Assembly (NCBI GenBank): GCA_963691705.1
Contig: OY829542.1
Span: 43,769,105 to 43,833,104 of the forward strand
Direction: 5' to 3'
Length of the DNA: 64,000 nt
Origin: Viola odorata
Lineage: Eukaryota > Streptophyta > Magnoliopsida > Malpighiales > Violaceae
Position 1 is the stretch's first letter. The number at the start of each line of letters is the position of its first letter. Under the pieces are notes generated by a model, which had not been told where the DNA came from, did no database searches, and was given only the letters and a program-made list of their open reading frames with translations. The translations under genes and the position numbers were made by a program. This document shows, piece by piece, positions 54,626 through 64,000 of the stretch.

Positions 54626-57600
54626 ATGGCGGATGTGGTTGGTACAGTGAAGTTGGATCCGGAGACGGAGTTTCTTGCGTCAAAACAAGAGACAGGGAAC
54701 GAGTGGGAGATGTTCAAGGAGAATGTAAGACCTTTGAAGAGAGGCCGCAACGTCAGTCTCCTCAACCAGGCCCTCAAATCCCATACCCAATCTCAACTCA
54801 AGAAGCCTCTCCTTGAGATGCGAAGGTACCAATCTCCTTTTCTCTCTTTTCCTTCCTCTGTTCTTCTTTTCCTCTCACCATCACCTATTCTTTCTTTTCT
54901 CTTTTCTTTTCTTTTTCTTCACGTCTTTTACTTTCTTTGATTCTCTTAGGAAGTTGATTGAAGCAATTGATGAGTATGAAGGCGACGATCCCCTCTTGCC
55001 TTGGCTCGAGTGAGTTCTCTTTGATTTCCGTTGCTTATTGTCACCTGAATTCTTAAAACCCTAACAACTTTAACCATTTATTAGTTAGTGGCTGCGATTT
55101 TGCGATATAGTAATTCATTTGTTGTTTGATTAATCAATACACATATATACAGACATTTAATTCAATTTTGCTCCTCTTTCATAGTTTTGTTTTCTTTTAC
55201 TTAATCTTTTTTCTGAATCTATTAAACTTACATGCGATCTGCTTCATTTTTGAAAGTTGTATCAAGTGGATTCAAGAGTCATTCCCTCCAGGTGGAGACT
55301 GTTCAGGACTAGTACTCGTCTATGAACAATGTGTGCGCACCTTTTGGCATTCTGACCGCTACAAGGATGATCTGCGCTACCTCAAAGTGTGGCTGGAATA
55401 CGTAGGTTATTCTATCCAAATTCAGCACTCTTTTTTCGCCTGTTTTGATTTTCTTATATTTACCTGAGACTGATATCATCTCAGGCTGAAAACTGTGTTG
55501 ATGCTGAGGTCATCTACAATTTCCTTGACGCCAATGAAATTGGGAAGTCACATTCTTCTTACTACATAGCATATGCATTGCACATGGAATCTAAGTCTAA
55601 GATGAAAGCTGCAAATGAAATCTTCAACAATGGGATAACTCGGTCAGTGCCACTAAACTATCATCTATATATGTTATGTATTGAGGTGTTTGGTTTCTCT
55701 TTTGTTACTTCCTTGGTCTTTTACGTAGCCCATCAGCTATCATTATAGTACTTTAACAGAGACTTGCTCAACTCTCTCAGATTGGATTCATCTTCAACTG
55801 CTTATTAGGGACAGTTGTAGTAGGGCCATATTTCTGATCACCTCAATGTTGTTGGTTGAACCAAGTTGGTTGGTTGCAAAACTGTGTTTGACAAAAGTCA
55901 AGACTGTTGTAGTGGGTAGTGTTATTGGAAACATTTATCTCTAACACACATGCGCACTTAGACACATGCTTTCTCTTGCTCTACCTGTCCATCTTTTATT
56001 TTTATTCTTTTGGGTTATTCTGCCATGGAAGCTAATCTTGAAGCTCCTTTGCAAAACACTACAAAGATGAAATGAATGTGAATGCCACATTTTTTTGGAA
56101 TCACCCCTATGCCTCTTGCTAATGTGCAGCAATATTAAGTGTTAACGAAGTTTAACAGTATTTGAATCGCTTAATGATTGTAGTCTTTCAAGTTTATATG
56201 TGATATTTGCAATAACAATCAGATTTTTAATGTAATGAGAACCCATATAGAACACCCATATTTCACTTTATTGTGTTGGTAATTTGTTTTAGTACTTCAT
56301 GAAATAGGAGTGGTGAATGATATGGAAGATCGTTTTGTGCTAGATTATCTTTTCTAGTCAGTGAACAACTTTCATACTTGTCTGTTACGTGGTTTGATCA
56401 CAGGGTTAATAAACTTTTCATGTATTGATAATCTGTTAATCATTTTACAATATCACTAATTGACTTTTCGATTTTTCAGGGAAGCTAAACCAATAGAAAA
56501 ACTGAAGGACGCCTACAAGAAATTTCTAATTAGATCAATGAGAAAACCACAACTTGTGGAGGTACTGTTAAATAAGTTAGTTTGATCAATATCCACGTGC
56601 CATTTATTTTCCATTTTGTTTGAATTTGTAGGAGGACACTGTAGAAAGCCACTTGCCAGTTCGAAGCTTTGGAACTGTCCTGGGGAACAGAGAAAACGGT
56701 AATTTCCTATTGCTGTCCTCTGTCCTTTTGAAGCTTTGGATATAAACATCCTGTTTCTTACATTGCAGTGAGGCAAAATATGGGAAGTGCTGATTTTGGC
56801 AACAAACAAATGAAGGCAAATAGGTAAGAATGATATGTATTGCTTTAGAGTTGCTTTCTTTTTTTTGCTGTCACATAACTACCTTCTTATCCTCCTCCTC
56901 CATCGTCCATTCCGAATTTGCCTTTCTTTTCTTGGAGGAGACAAAATGCAAAAGAGCTAGTGAGGCCTACGATCAAAATCACTTCGAAATTTCTTCTGCT
57001 AAGAATAATTAGTGTCCACTAGGTTGTTAATGCAGACAGTAACCATTTCATGTACATTCTTTCTTCTTATACCATATAGGGCTCAAAGGACTCCCCTCTC
57101 TATTTACAATGACTCAAAGGTTGATAGCATGCTAGGACATCAAGCTGTTAAGCCAAAGACAGATTTGAATCCATGGGTGGCCATTGGAGCTCGAGCTGAG
57201 AGAAACAAAGAAAATAGTGCAATACCTACCAAGTGGACAGCATATAAGGTGTCCTATGTCTCTAAAAGATGAATTAATATCCACCAAACTGAGTATCCGC
57301 GACACATTTTTGTTAGACTTTTCTAACCAAAAGATTTTGACTTCTTTCAGGTTCCCCAGAAACCTTGGCTTATACCTGGTGGAGCTGGAGGAGTTACACC
57401 GAGTGCGTGTATTGAAGTGTTTGTTGACGAGGATTGTGCAGAGTGAGTAAACAGTACCATTCTTGCAGGACAACCATAATTGCCTAGAGATCATTTTATA
57501 AGAAACTATATTCATGACTTTTTTCTTCAATACTTGCTCATTCGCTTGTTAATTCTCATCGTTTCTTATTGAAATTGATAGATCACATGGCGGTGGTAGT

Positions 57601-57851
57601 AAATCTTCAACCTTGCAGTTGAGAGAGGTGGATGGCCAAAAGATTAAGAAGTGAGTGATAGATAGCCAAGTATTTTTATTTGTTGAATGTCCCCTTCAGA
57701 TTATATTTTCAAGCTGTATGCAAGGCTTTAGTTTTCAGGGGAGGTGGAATAAATACTGATCAGTTCCTTCTGATCTTCAATTTACAGGGAGACAGAGCTT
57801 TTGAGGGAGAACCCATTACGGAACTTTCCATTGAGCAGCCTTCCTAGATGA
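54626..57851 (+). CDS. BUBR1: BUBR1/MAD3-like spindle checkpoint protein, 11 coding exons
   Basis: Predicted exons: 54626-54825, 54950-55009, 55257-55401, 55485-55642, 56480-56561, 56632-56698, 56769-56823, 57080-57248, 57351-57442, 57582-57650, 57788-57851. All have GT/AG borders, phases agree, and the sum is 1,161 nt or 386 aa plus stop, close to the Arabidopsis BUBR1 length as I recall it. The protein has an N-terminal KEN box (residues 31-33, in MFKENVRPLKRGRN), a BUB1/MAD3 homology region of TPR type (about 65-190, with DEYEGDDPLLPWLDCIKW and YKDDLRYLKVWLEYA), and a second KEN box (299-301). It has no kinase domain, as in plant BUBR1/MAD3. MAD3-type proteins hold back CDC20-APC/C until chromosomes are attached; the KEN boxes bind CDC20. 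The start is the first ATG of the open frame. UTR limits are not visible. I see no defect. Confidence 0.9.
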
Positions 57852-59047
57852 ATGAGCTTTTGATTCTGTTGACACTCCTTCTGGAACCCAATTATTACGT
57901 GAATCAGTTTTTACCTTTAAGCCTGATCCATGCCTAGGAAGTTACTTCTTGTTTCTTCATAGCCATGACTTCTGTTGATTTCTCTTTGTAAGTACTTTTC
58001 GCCTAGGAGTACAATTTACGCTCTACCTTAAATAGGTAAATTTGTGCTTTTTGTCAGTGGCATTCTCCTTGCATGTCAATCCAGTTTTTCATTGACCCAA
58101 TTTTTGAATGCCATAACAAAATTTATGGATGGATGATGATTTTTCAATCCTTTGGTTGAATCTAAAACTGCATCAAGCTCAGTGGTGGATAATGACATTG
58201 CCATGCGTATATGAGGACCGTCTTACCCACACCACATTTATAAAAAAAAGTTGCCAATTTTAAATTCCAAAATGGTGATCTGGATCATCTTCATCTCCTC
58301 AGTAATTCAGGCCTGGCTTCTAGTTTTCCAGGGCGTCTAACTTGGCCGTCGATCATCTCTTCAGTATTTAACACTTTTAGTTTTAGCCTATAAATGGGAA
58401 CAAGAATTTGGATTTAAAGGAAAGGAAGGTAAAGAAAATTTTTAAAATTTTCCTTGTATGAGAAAAATAAATACAAGGGAATCAAAGAGAATGCAGGAGA
58501 ATACGAAGGAAATAAATTGTAAAAATTTCCTTCCGAGCCCACAAAATATTAAGGAAGGAAATTAGAGACAAAAGCCATTATTTCCATAAATATCCTCTTT
58601 TTCCTCTTCGTCCTCAGCAACCTTTCCTCAATTCCACGTCAAGCGAAATGGATTCATGGATTTTTTTGGGTTATTACTTGATTCTTTCAATTTTTTTATT
58701 CGGATAAGTGTTGACGGGAGTGCTTGCTCCTTCAATTTCAACGTTTTTGCATCAAAATTCTCCTCTCCACATGAGTTTTTCGCCTCCAACTTCTCTGCTT
58801 CACCACCCTCTGTCTCCAATTCAATATCTACGTTGCGATCCTCAACCTGAACAAATTTCTTTTCTTTACCACCCTCACCCGTTCTCTCCAATTCAATCTC
58901 TTTATCTCGAACCTTTCGCTTTTTCTTCTCAACCTGAACAACTTCTCTACGTTTCTTGGCAGTATTGATACAGGCCGAATCTGGATGATGCCTATATCGG
59001 GTTGTAGCTCTAGAAGCTGACAAAATCTTGGCGAATTCTTCTTCGTT
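57852..59047. other. BUBR1 3' flank and intergenic sequence
   Basis: The first part is presumably BUBR1 3' UTR. A 131-codon minus-strand ORF at 58628-59023 encodes a Lys/Glu-rich peptide without a recognised domain. I cannot tell whether it is a gene fragment. Confidence 0.5.
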
Positions 59048-59254
59048 GTGTATAATTTTACCTATATGTTAAAAATTTGTGGTGATAATTGTGAGATTAA
59101 AAAGGGGAAGGAGCTTCATGGGATGTTGATTACAAATGGGTTATGGAGGAATTTGTATGCTATGATTGCAATTCTGAATATGTATGCAAAATGTAGACAA
59201 ATTAATGACGTGTATAAAGTGTTTGAAAGAATGCCTGAACGGGATTTGGTTTGA
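59048..59254 (+). pseudogene. PPR protein fragment
   Basis: The 68-aa frame contains GKELHGMLITNGLWRN and LNMYAKCRQINDVYKVFERMPERDLV, the signature of PLS-class pentatricopeptide repeat proteins, which bind organellar RNA. It covers about two repeats. It ends in TGA right after ERDLV, where family members continue with the next repeat. No flanking PPR units are seen, so it is a gene fragment. Confidence 0.75.
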
Positions 59255-59303
59255 TTCTCATCAGAAGTCAATCCTAATCATAGAGTGTTTCTCTTTTTTT
59301 AGA

Positions 59304-59550
59304 TTATTGCATGAAGGCCCCCTGTATTTAAAAAAAAAACAGACTCCTCCTCTGTACTATAAAAATTCAAATAGTGCCCCCTGAACTACGGGTCAATCTC
59401 AAACCCATGTCCTTCTGTTAGTCAATCTTGACGTCCGTCTGTTTTAACCCTTTTCTGTCGGTTGTACCGGTTGCAACTCTGACCCTTCACTCCCAATTTT
59501 TCTTTCTTTTCTTTCTTTCGTTTTTTTTTCTTTTCTTTCTTATTTCTTAT
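59304..59550 (+). repeat. Left inverted repeat of the gene-carrying element
   Basis: Matches the reverse complement of 60598-60847 with scattered differences, including GTGCCCCCTGAACTAC and TGTACCGGTTGCAACTCTGA. Confidence 0.85.
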
Positions 59551-59554
59551 TTTA

Positions 59555-59730
59555 CATTTAATCAACTCATCACCATCATTTTTATTCTTTTTTCCGGAAA
59601 ATTAAACTTTCCAGTCTTTTTTTCTTTTCTCTTTCATTTTCTTTCTTTCTTATTTCCTATTTCTTTCTTTCCCTGCATTTAATCAACTCATCACCATCAT
59701 CTTTATTCTTTTTCTGGAAAATTAAATCAC
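59555..59730. repeat. Short direct duplication inside the element
   Basis: TTTAATCAACTCATCACCA with the following TTTATTCTTTTT..GGAAAATTAAA occurs twice, about 125 bp apart, just inside the left inverted repeat. Confidence 0.8.
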
Positions 59731-60097
59731 CATCTTCTTCTTCCAATCAAACAGAAAAATAAATCTCTGTCCATCAAATCAAATTAAATCACCATCTTAT
59801 TCTTCCAAGCAAACAAAATTAAACCCATTGGATGCACAACCAAACCGCTTCATCATCTTATCTAGATCCAAATCCAAATCCAGATCTGAATCTAAATCTT
59901 GATCTAGATCTAAAACAAGGTAAAGAAATGCTGATGGAAATGCTGGATGGAACAGAAGAGAAAGAAATGACGGTGGTTGATGATAAGAAAAGAAATAAGA
60001 AAGAAAAACTACAGTCAAGATTAATGGAGATTTTAAATATTTTTCTATTTTTTCTGAATTTTTGAGATGATGAAAGGAAGAAGACAAACAATGATGA

Positions 60098-60529
60098 AGA
60101 AGATTGGGAGACGACAAGATCTCTATCTACGAGCTAAGTGAAGTGCTTTCTTGTCTTGGCTGTGAAAAAACAGTAGCTAATGTAGAAGCTGAAAAGATGG
60201 TGAAAGAAATGGATTGCAACGGAGATGGGTTCATCGATTTGGATGAATTCATGGGTGTTGTGAATGAAAATGGCAAGAATGAGAAAGAGGAAGAAGATTT
60301 CAAGGATGCTTTCTTGATGTTTGATGAGGATAGGAATGGACTAATCTCAGCTAGGGAGCTACAAAAAGTGTTGATTGGTCTTGGAATATGCAATAATTAT
60401 TGCAGCCTTATAGATTGCAAGAAGATGATTAGAGGAGTTGATAGAGATGGAGATGGGTTCGTGGATTTTCAAGAATTTGTGTCCATGATGAAAGCAAACG
60501 CCTTCAGGCATCAGATCATTACCAATTGA
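60098..60529 (+). CDS. Calmodulin-like EF-hand protein, 5' end probably broken
   Basis: The open frame has three complete EF-hand loops: DCNGDGFIDLDE, DEDRNGLISARE and DRDGDGFVDFQE. A first loop is only half present (DDKISIYE). Calmodulin-like proteins bind Ca2+ and relay signals to targets. In this frame a TGA at 60095 precedes the coding part and the first ATG is at 60197, giving 110 aa with three EF-hands. The upstream frame 59832-60065 (77 aa, hydrophobic end RLMEILNIFLFFLNF) may be the displaced N-terminus in another phase. A splice from GTAAAG at 59921 to an AG at 60110 would join the frames in phase, but the acceptor lacks a pyrimidine tract. It lies between the element's inverted repeats, so it is probably a captured copy. 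Confidence 0.65.
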   Translation, partial: RRLGDDKISIYELSEVLSCLGCEKTVANVEAEKMVKEMDCNGDGFIDLDEFMGVVNENGKNEKEEEDFKDAFLMFDEDRNGLISARELQKVLIGLGICNNYCSLIDCKKMIRGVDRDGDGFVDFQEFVSMMKANAFRHQIITN

Positions 60530-60597
60530 TTCCAGGATCTCAATCAATTAATTTAGTCATACTATGTTGAACAACTTAAATGTAAATGTGGATGACA

Positions 60598-60847
60598 TGA
60601 AAAATAAGAAAAGAAAGAAAAACGAAAGAAAGAAAAGAAAGAAAAATTAGGAGTGAGGGGTCAGAGTGTCAGAGTTGCAACCGGTACAATCGACAGAAAA
60701 GGGTTAAAACGGACGGACGTCAGGGTTGACTAACGGAGGGACGTGAGTTTGCAATTGATCCGTAGTTCAGGGGGCACTATTTGAATTTTTATAGTACAAG
60801 GGAGGAGTCTGTTTTTTTTTAAAGTACAGGGGGCCTTCATGCAATAA
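60598..60847 (-). repeat. Right inverted repeat of the gene-carrying element
   Basis: The complement of 59304-59550. The outer end is CCTTCATGCAATAA. Confidence 0.85.
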
Positions 60848-61958
60848 ACCCCTTTTCTTATTATTACTAATTGTATAAGTTGTCGGGGAAACAAGTGTGA
60901 TCTCTTCTTGTATTTGAGAGATCATTTGTGAAATAGTAGTTGTATATTTCTGTACTTTATATTAATTTGATGAGTTTAGATGATTTCTTGAATCATTTTC
61001 TTGTTGTTGCTGGTGTTTGATGCAGCAATGGCAGAAAAGATGCCAGCTTTGTTTTCTGATCTGACGAAAACAGAATAGGAGCCTATAACAGAGGCACTAG
61101 CACTAAAACATTTAGCAGCATTTTAAATTCTTTCTCAAACACGTATCAACAAGAGTATCATTTATGAAAACTTAGAATAATTTTTTCATCGGATAGAGTT
61201 TTGTATCGAATTTCAGCCTCAATACGATCAGTATTTTTATTTGTCATCTGTGTTTGTCAACAACTTATTCTATTTGAATTTTGCAGCTTTCGGTTGGGTA
61301 ATTGGACTATTTTGCTGGTGTCTGGCATTTGGTGGTTATGTAACCTTACAAAAGGATCATGGTAAAGTTATATGCACATATAAGAAGACTGATCTTGCTA
61401 ATTAAAGTATCTAAGCAAACAAACTTTATCGGTAGTGATTGAAAATAAAGGGAAAGTGGTAAAAATAACTAAATTTTCTTTCCTTTTCATCCATATTGCC
61501 ATATATAAATATTAATTTTTTTTTATTTTTTCTTATATATAAAAGATGTAGTTATATAAGAGAATTTCTTTACAAATTCTCTTTCTTTCATTTCCTTTCC
61601 TTTCCTTTCTCTAGTTAAACTTTTCTATCTCTTTTTTCGTGCATTTTAGTTCCTATACAAAACATTAATGAACTAATATGTACGGCACTGATTAATCTGG
61701 TCAGAAGTGGAGTAAGTAGTGGACCCTACCCACACGGTCACACACCACGAGCAGAGGTAGGTCCCCCGTTCCTGAGAGAGACTAGAAACTTCCACAATCA
61801 CAAACCAGAGGCTAAAATTAAATCTCCCCACCTAAATCCTCAGTACAGAATCCAATTTCCGATCTTTCCTCCTTCTAAATTGGGTTATTGCTGTTCTCCC
61901 AACCCAATCAGCGCCTTCAAAATAAACCCTAGCACTAAATAACCTCGCATATTCTCCC
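60848..61958. other. Intergenic region and U2AF35 upstream region
   Basis: The last 150-200 bases, with a CT-rich stretch near 61825-61905, are probably the U2AF35 promoter and leader. Around 61020-61380 there are acceptor-like TTGATGCAG and TTTTGCAG sites next to short open stretches that I could not assign to any gene. Otherwise nothing was recognised. Confidence 0.5.
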
Positions 61959-62798
61959 ATGGCTGAGCATTTGGCCTCCATCTTCGGCACGGAGAAGGAT
62001 CGCGTTAACTGCCCATTCTATTTCAAGATTGGCGCATGCCGCCATGGAGATCGCTGCTCCCGCCTTCACAATCGCCCCACCATCTCCCCGACCCTCCTCT
62101 TATCCAACATGTACCAGCGCCCTGACATGATCACACCCGGAGTCGATGCCCAGGGCCAGCCCATCGATCCACGCAAGATCCAGGAGCATTTCGAGGATTT
62201 CTATGAAGACATTTTCGAAGAACTTGGTAAGTTTGGTGAGATCGAGAGCCTGAACGTTTGTGATAACCTTGCCGACCACATGATCGGCAACGTTTACGTT
62301 CACTTCAAGGAGGAGGATCAAGCTGCTGCCGCCTTGCATGCTTTACAAGGGCGATTTTACTCTGGTCGTCCCATTATTGCTGATTTTTCACCTGTCACTG
62401 ACTTCCGGGAAGCAACCTGTCGGCAGTTTGAGGAGAATAACTGCAACCGTGGTGGCTACTGCAATTTCATGCACGTGAAGCCGATCGGGAGGGATTTGCG
62501 GAGGAAGCTGTATGGAAGGTACCGTGGCTACAGAGAAATTAAGAGCAGGAGTAGGAGCAGGAGTAGGAGTGTGAGCCCTAGAAGGAGAGAAAAGGATAGA
62601 GACAGGGATTATGACAAGCGCGAGAGGGATTACAGAGATAGTGGAAATGGGCGGAGGATTGACAGATATGAGAAGGATGGCGGAAGGAAAAGGTATGGTG
62701 GAAGTCCAAGGAGGAGCAGGAGTCCAGTGAGAGAAGGAAGTGAGGAACGCAGGGCCAGAATTGCCCAGTGGAACAAAGAGAGGGAGAAAAATCATTAA
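61959..62798 (+). CDS. U2AF35: U2AF small subunit (U2AF35), splicing factor
   Basis: An intact single-exon frame of 279 aa, similar in length to plant U2AF35 proteins. Domains: first CCCH zinc finger C18-x8-C27-x5-C33-x3-H37; U2AF-homology (RRM-like) domain about 43-147, including [12 protein letters not shown] and GRFYSGRPI; second CCCH finger C154-x7-C162-x5-C168-x3-H172; a short RS segment (about 196-208, [14 protein letters not shown]); an Arg/Asp-rich tail; and the plant-type end [16 protein letters not shown]2AF35 pairs with U2AF65 and recognises the AG at 3' splice sites in the nucleus. The start ATG sits in CCCATGGCTGAGC, a good plant initiation context. No defect seen. Confidence 0.95.
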   Translation: MAEHLASIFGTEKDRVNCPFYFKIGACRHGDRCSRLHNRPTISPTLLLSNMYQRPDMITPGVDAQGQPIDPRKIQEHFEDFYEDIFEELGKFGEIESLNVCDNLADHMIGNVYVHFKEEDQAAAALHALQGRFYSGRPIIADFSPVTDFREATCRQFEENNCNRGGYCNFMHVKPIGRDLRRKLYGRYRGYREIKSRSRSRSRSVSPRRREKDRDRDYDKRERDYRDSGNGRRIDRYEKDGGRKRYGGSPRRSRSPVREGSEERRARIAQWNKEREKNH

Positions 62799-64000
62799 TT
62801 TTACTCTTGAAGGGGAGGATGGAGATGATGTGTTTTGACAAATTTTCCTCACTTTATATTGGTAATTTCTCTAGACTCTAATGTTTGTTTGCTTCACGCC
62901 TCTCGAAACTTTAGCTATTCTTTTCAAGGATTTGAACAATTTTTAGCTGCTATGTTGTAGTTGGTATTAATGTCAGTTTAAGCTGTAGTTAGTACTGATG
63001 AATAGTGCTTCTTTTGTTCAATGCCTCCCATATTTCAGTCCTGCTAGTTAATCTGTAGATGAGCTTTCTCTTTTCCTGTTGTCTTTGTGTTGGTGTCAGA
63101 CTTCATTAATTCCTTATTTGTACGGTTCCTATGCTTAGTTGAGGTTACTACTTAGGCTTAACTTTGTATCATCTTGCCTTGGTAGTCCATTATGCCTGTG
63201 TTGTTGGTCGTGTTATGGATGCTCTGCTTGAACAACTACTGTCTAGTGCGCACGGTTTAATTTACCTGCATGCTGCTTTCTAAGTATCATATTCTAGCTC
63301 TACTGATGAAGTGATACAGTAAGCTGACTAATGAGTTAAGTCAAATGATTGAGAAAGCTCATGAGTCATGATGCCAATTGACTTTTTCCCATAGCTGTTA
63401 GCAGATATAAGGATTGACAGAAAATGGTAGTTACTATTGTCAGTTTTACGCATCCACTTTATTTATGTCATGATTTATCATGGGTAAACGTGAGTTATAA
63501 GGATAGTAATGGATTTGCAGAGGGTGCCTTACTATTTTTGGATGGATAGAGGGAGGAGGAGGGTCTTTTAATGTTTTGCAAATATGTTGAGTTTGAAGGT
63601 CAATTTTCTTTTTCATATTTAACAGTATGTTTTTTCAGCAAGATGCATTATGTTTTCCATCAAATGCTGTTAGGTGTACGTTTTCTTGTCTGTCATGCTA
63701 GGCAAGTACTAGTATATGACTTTGGGTGTTTGTTATCAATTTATTGTTATCTCTGGCTGAGTGTTTGCTTGGACAACTGTCCTCTCGCTGTTGTGTGACA
63801 ACTTTTCGAATGCGTTACTTCATTGTGGGTGATTTGGTTGCCAGTAAGGTTTTCTTCTGGAAATTATAGGGGGCTTTAGGTGATAGTTAAACTTCAATTT
63901 TCAATTAATGGTTTGATGACACTAAGTTTCAAAACTTGCAGCTGTGCTGGTTAAAGAATGCCCATCTAATGGTAATGCTTCCAGCACTCTCAATGTTTTG
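62799..64000 (+). other. U2AF35 3' region, no further gene seen
   Basis: No coding frame with recognisable domains. The T-rich sequence contains a GTAATTT near 62861 and an acceptor-like AACTTGCAG at 63932-63940, so a 3'-UTR intron is possible but unproven. Confidence 0.5.

Larger units (their letters stand above)
59304..60847. mobile_element. MULE-like element carrying a calmodulin-like gene (Pack-MULE candidate)
   Basis: About 250-bp inverted repeats bound 1.54 kb: TTATTGCATGAAGGCCCCCTG at 59304 and its complement ending at 60847. The arms keep matching inward to about 59550 and 60598 through CCCTGAACTA, TTGCAACC and a pyrimidine/purine tract. Between them lies an EF-hand reading frame and no transposase. 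Such structure fits a Mutator-like element that has picked up host gene sequence. No clear 9-bp target duplication was found, so the exact ends and superfamily are not proven. Confidence 0.75.

Noticed and set aside
54408..54777. Minus-strand Ser-rich and Leu/Arg-rich ORFs
   Set aside because: They are the GACGAA microsatellite read in other frames, overlapping BUBR1 exon 1.
58628..59023. 131-codon Lys/Glu-rich minus-strand ORF as a gene
   Set aside because: No domain or visible gene structure. Kept only as a note in the intergenic entry.
59832..60529. Two-exon calmodulin-like gene spliced 59920/60111
   Set aside because: The phase would fit and half of an EF-hand loop would be completed, but the acceptor lacks a pyrimidine tract and the upstream repeat-derived peptide could match by chance. 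Mentioned as an alternative only.
59304..60847. Exact 9-bp target duplication for the EF-hand-carrying element
   Set aside because: Flanks at 59295-59303 and 60848-60856 do not match cleanly. T-rich similarity alone is not evidence.

Overview
The window is plant nuclear DNA, most likely from a eudicot. It has spliceosomal introns, plant Ty3/gypsy lineages (Athila, Tat/Ogre, chromoviruses), hAT and MULE-type DNA elements, and single-copy genes matching plant BUBR1/MAD3 and U2AF35. About 52.5 kb is a stack of transposable elements. The last 11.5 kb is a small gene island.

Layers of the stack: (1) The oldest host is a minus-strand chromovirus of CRM-like type. Its 3' LTR and body begin at 33579, its 5' LTR is 51661-52478, and the rest of its 3' LTR lies left of the window. 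(2) A minus-strand Athila-like element (1-6029 plus 28699-33578) sits in the 3' LTR of that host. (3) A plus-strand 22.7-kb Tat/Ogre-type element (6030-28698, target duplication GCGAG) sits in the RNase H region of the Athila. (4) The CRM-like host also carries a 4.1-kb Tat LTR remnant (34188-38326, CTCGT), an 817-bp solo LTR (39787-40603, TTGTA) and an 8.8-kb hAT-type insertion (41845-50688, TTGGTGTT). (5) The hAT element contains a MULE-type MITE (42174-42544, ATAAAATTA), an AT-rich tandem array, a tRNA-like sequence and a young chromovirus with 438-bp LTRs (44922-50595, GGTCT). Each target duplication was read from the sequence, so the relative order of insertion is well supported.

The Tat/Ogre element is the most complete. 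It has 3.7-kb LTRs, a PBS, an extra ORF1, a gag-pro frame with five in-frame TAG codons, a predicted 151-nt intron whose removal joins pro to pol in frame, an intact RT/RNase H/second RNase H/integrase ORF, and a 4.3-kb 3' untranslated region made largely of different tandem repeats.

The gene island (54.3-64 kb) holds an 11-exon BUBR1/MAD3 spindle-checkpoint gene (54626-57851, 386 aa), a PPR fragment, a 1.54-kb MULE-like element with about 250-bp inverted repeats that carries a calmodulin-like EF-hand reading frame, and an intact single-exon U2AF35 splicing-factor gene (61959-62798). The BUBR1 promoter side carries three 215-bp tandem repeats and a hexanucleotide microsatellite.

Family names come from recognising motifs. 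No database search was possible.
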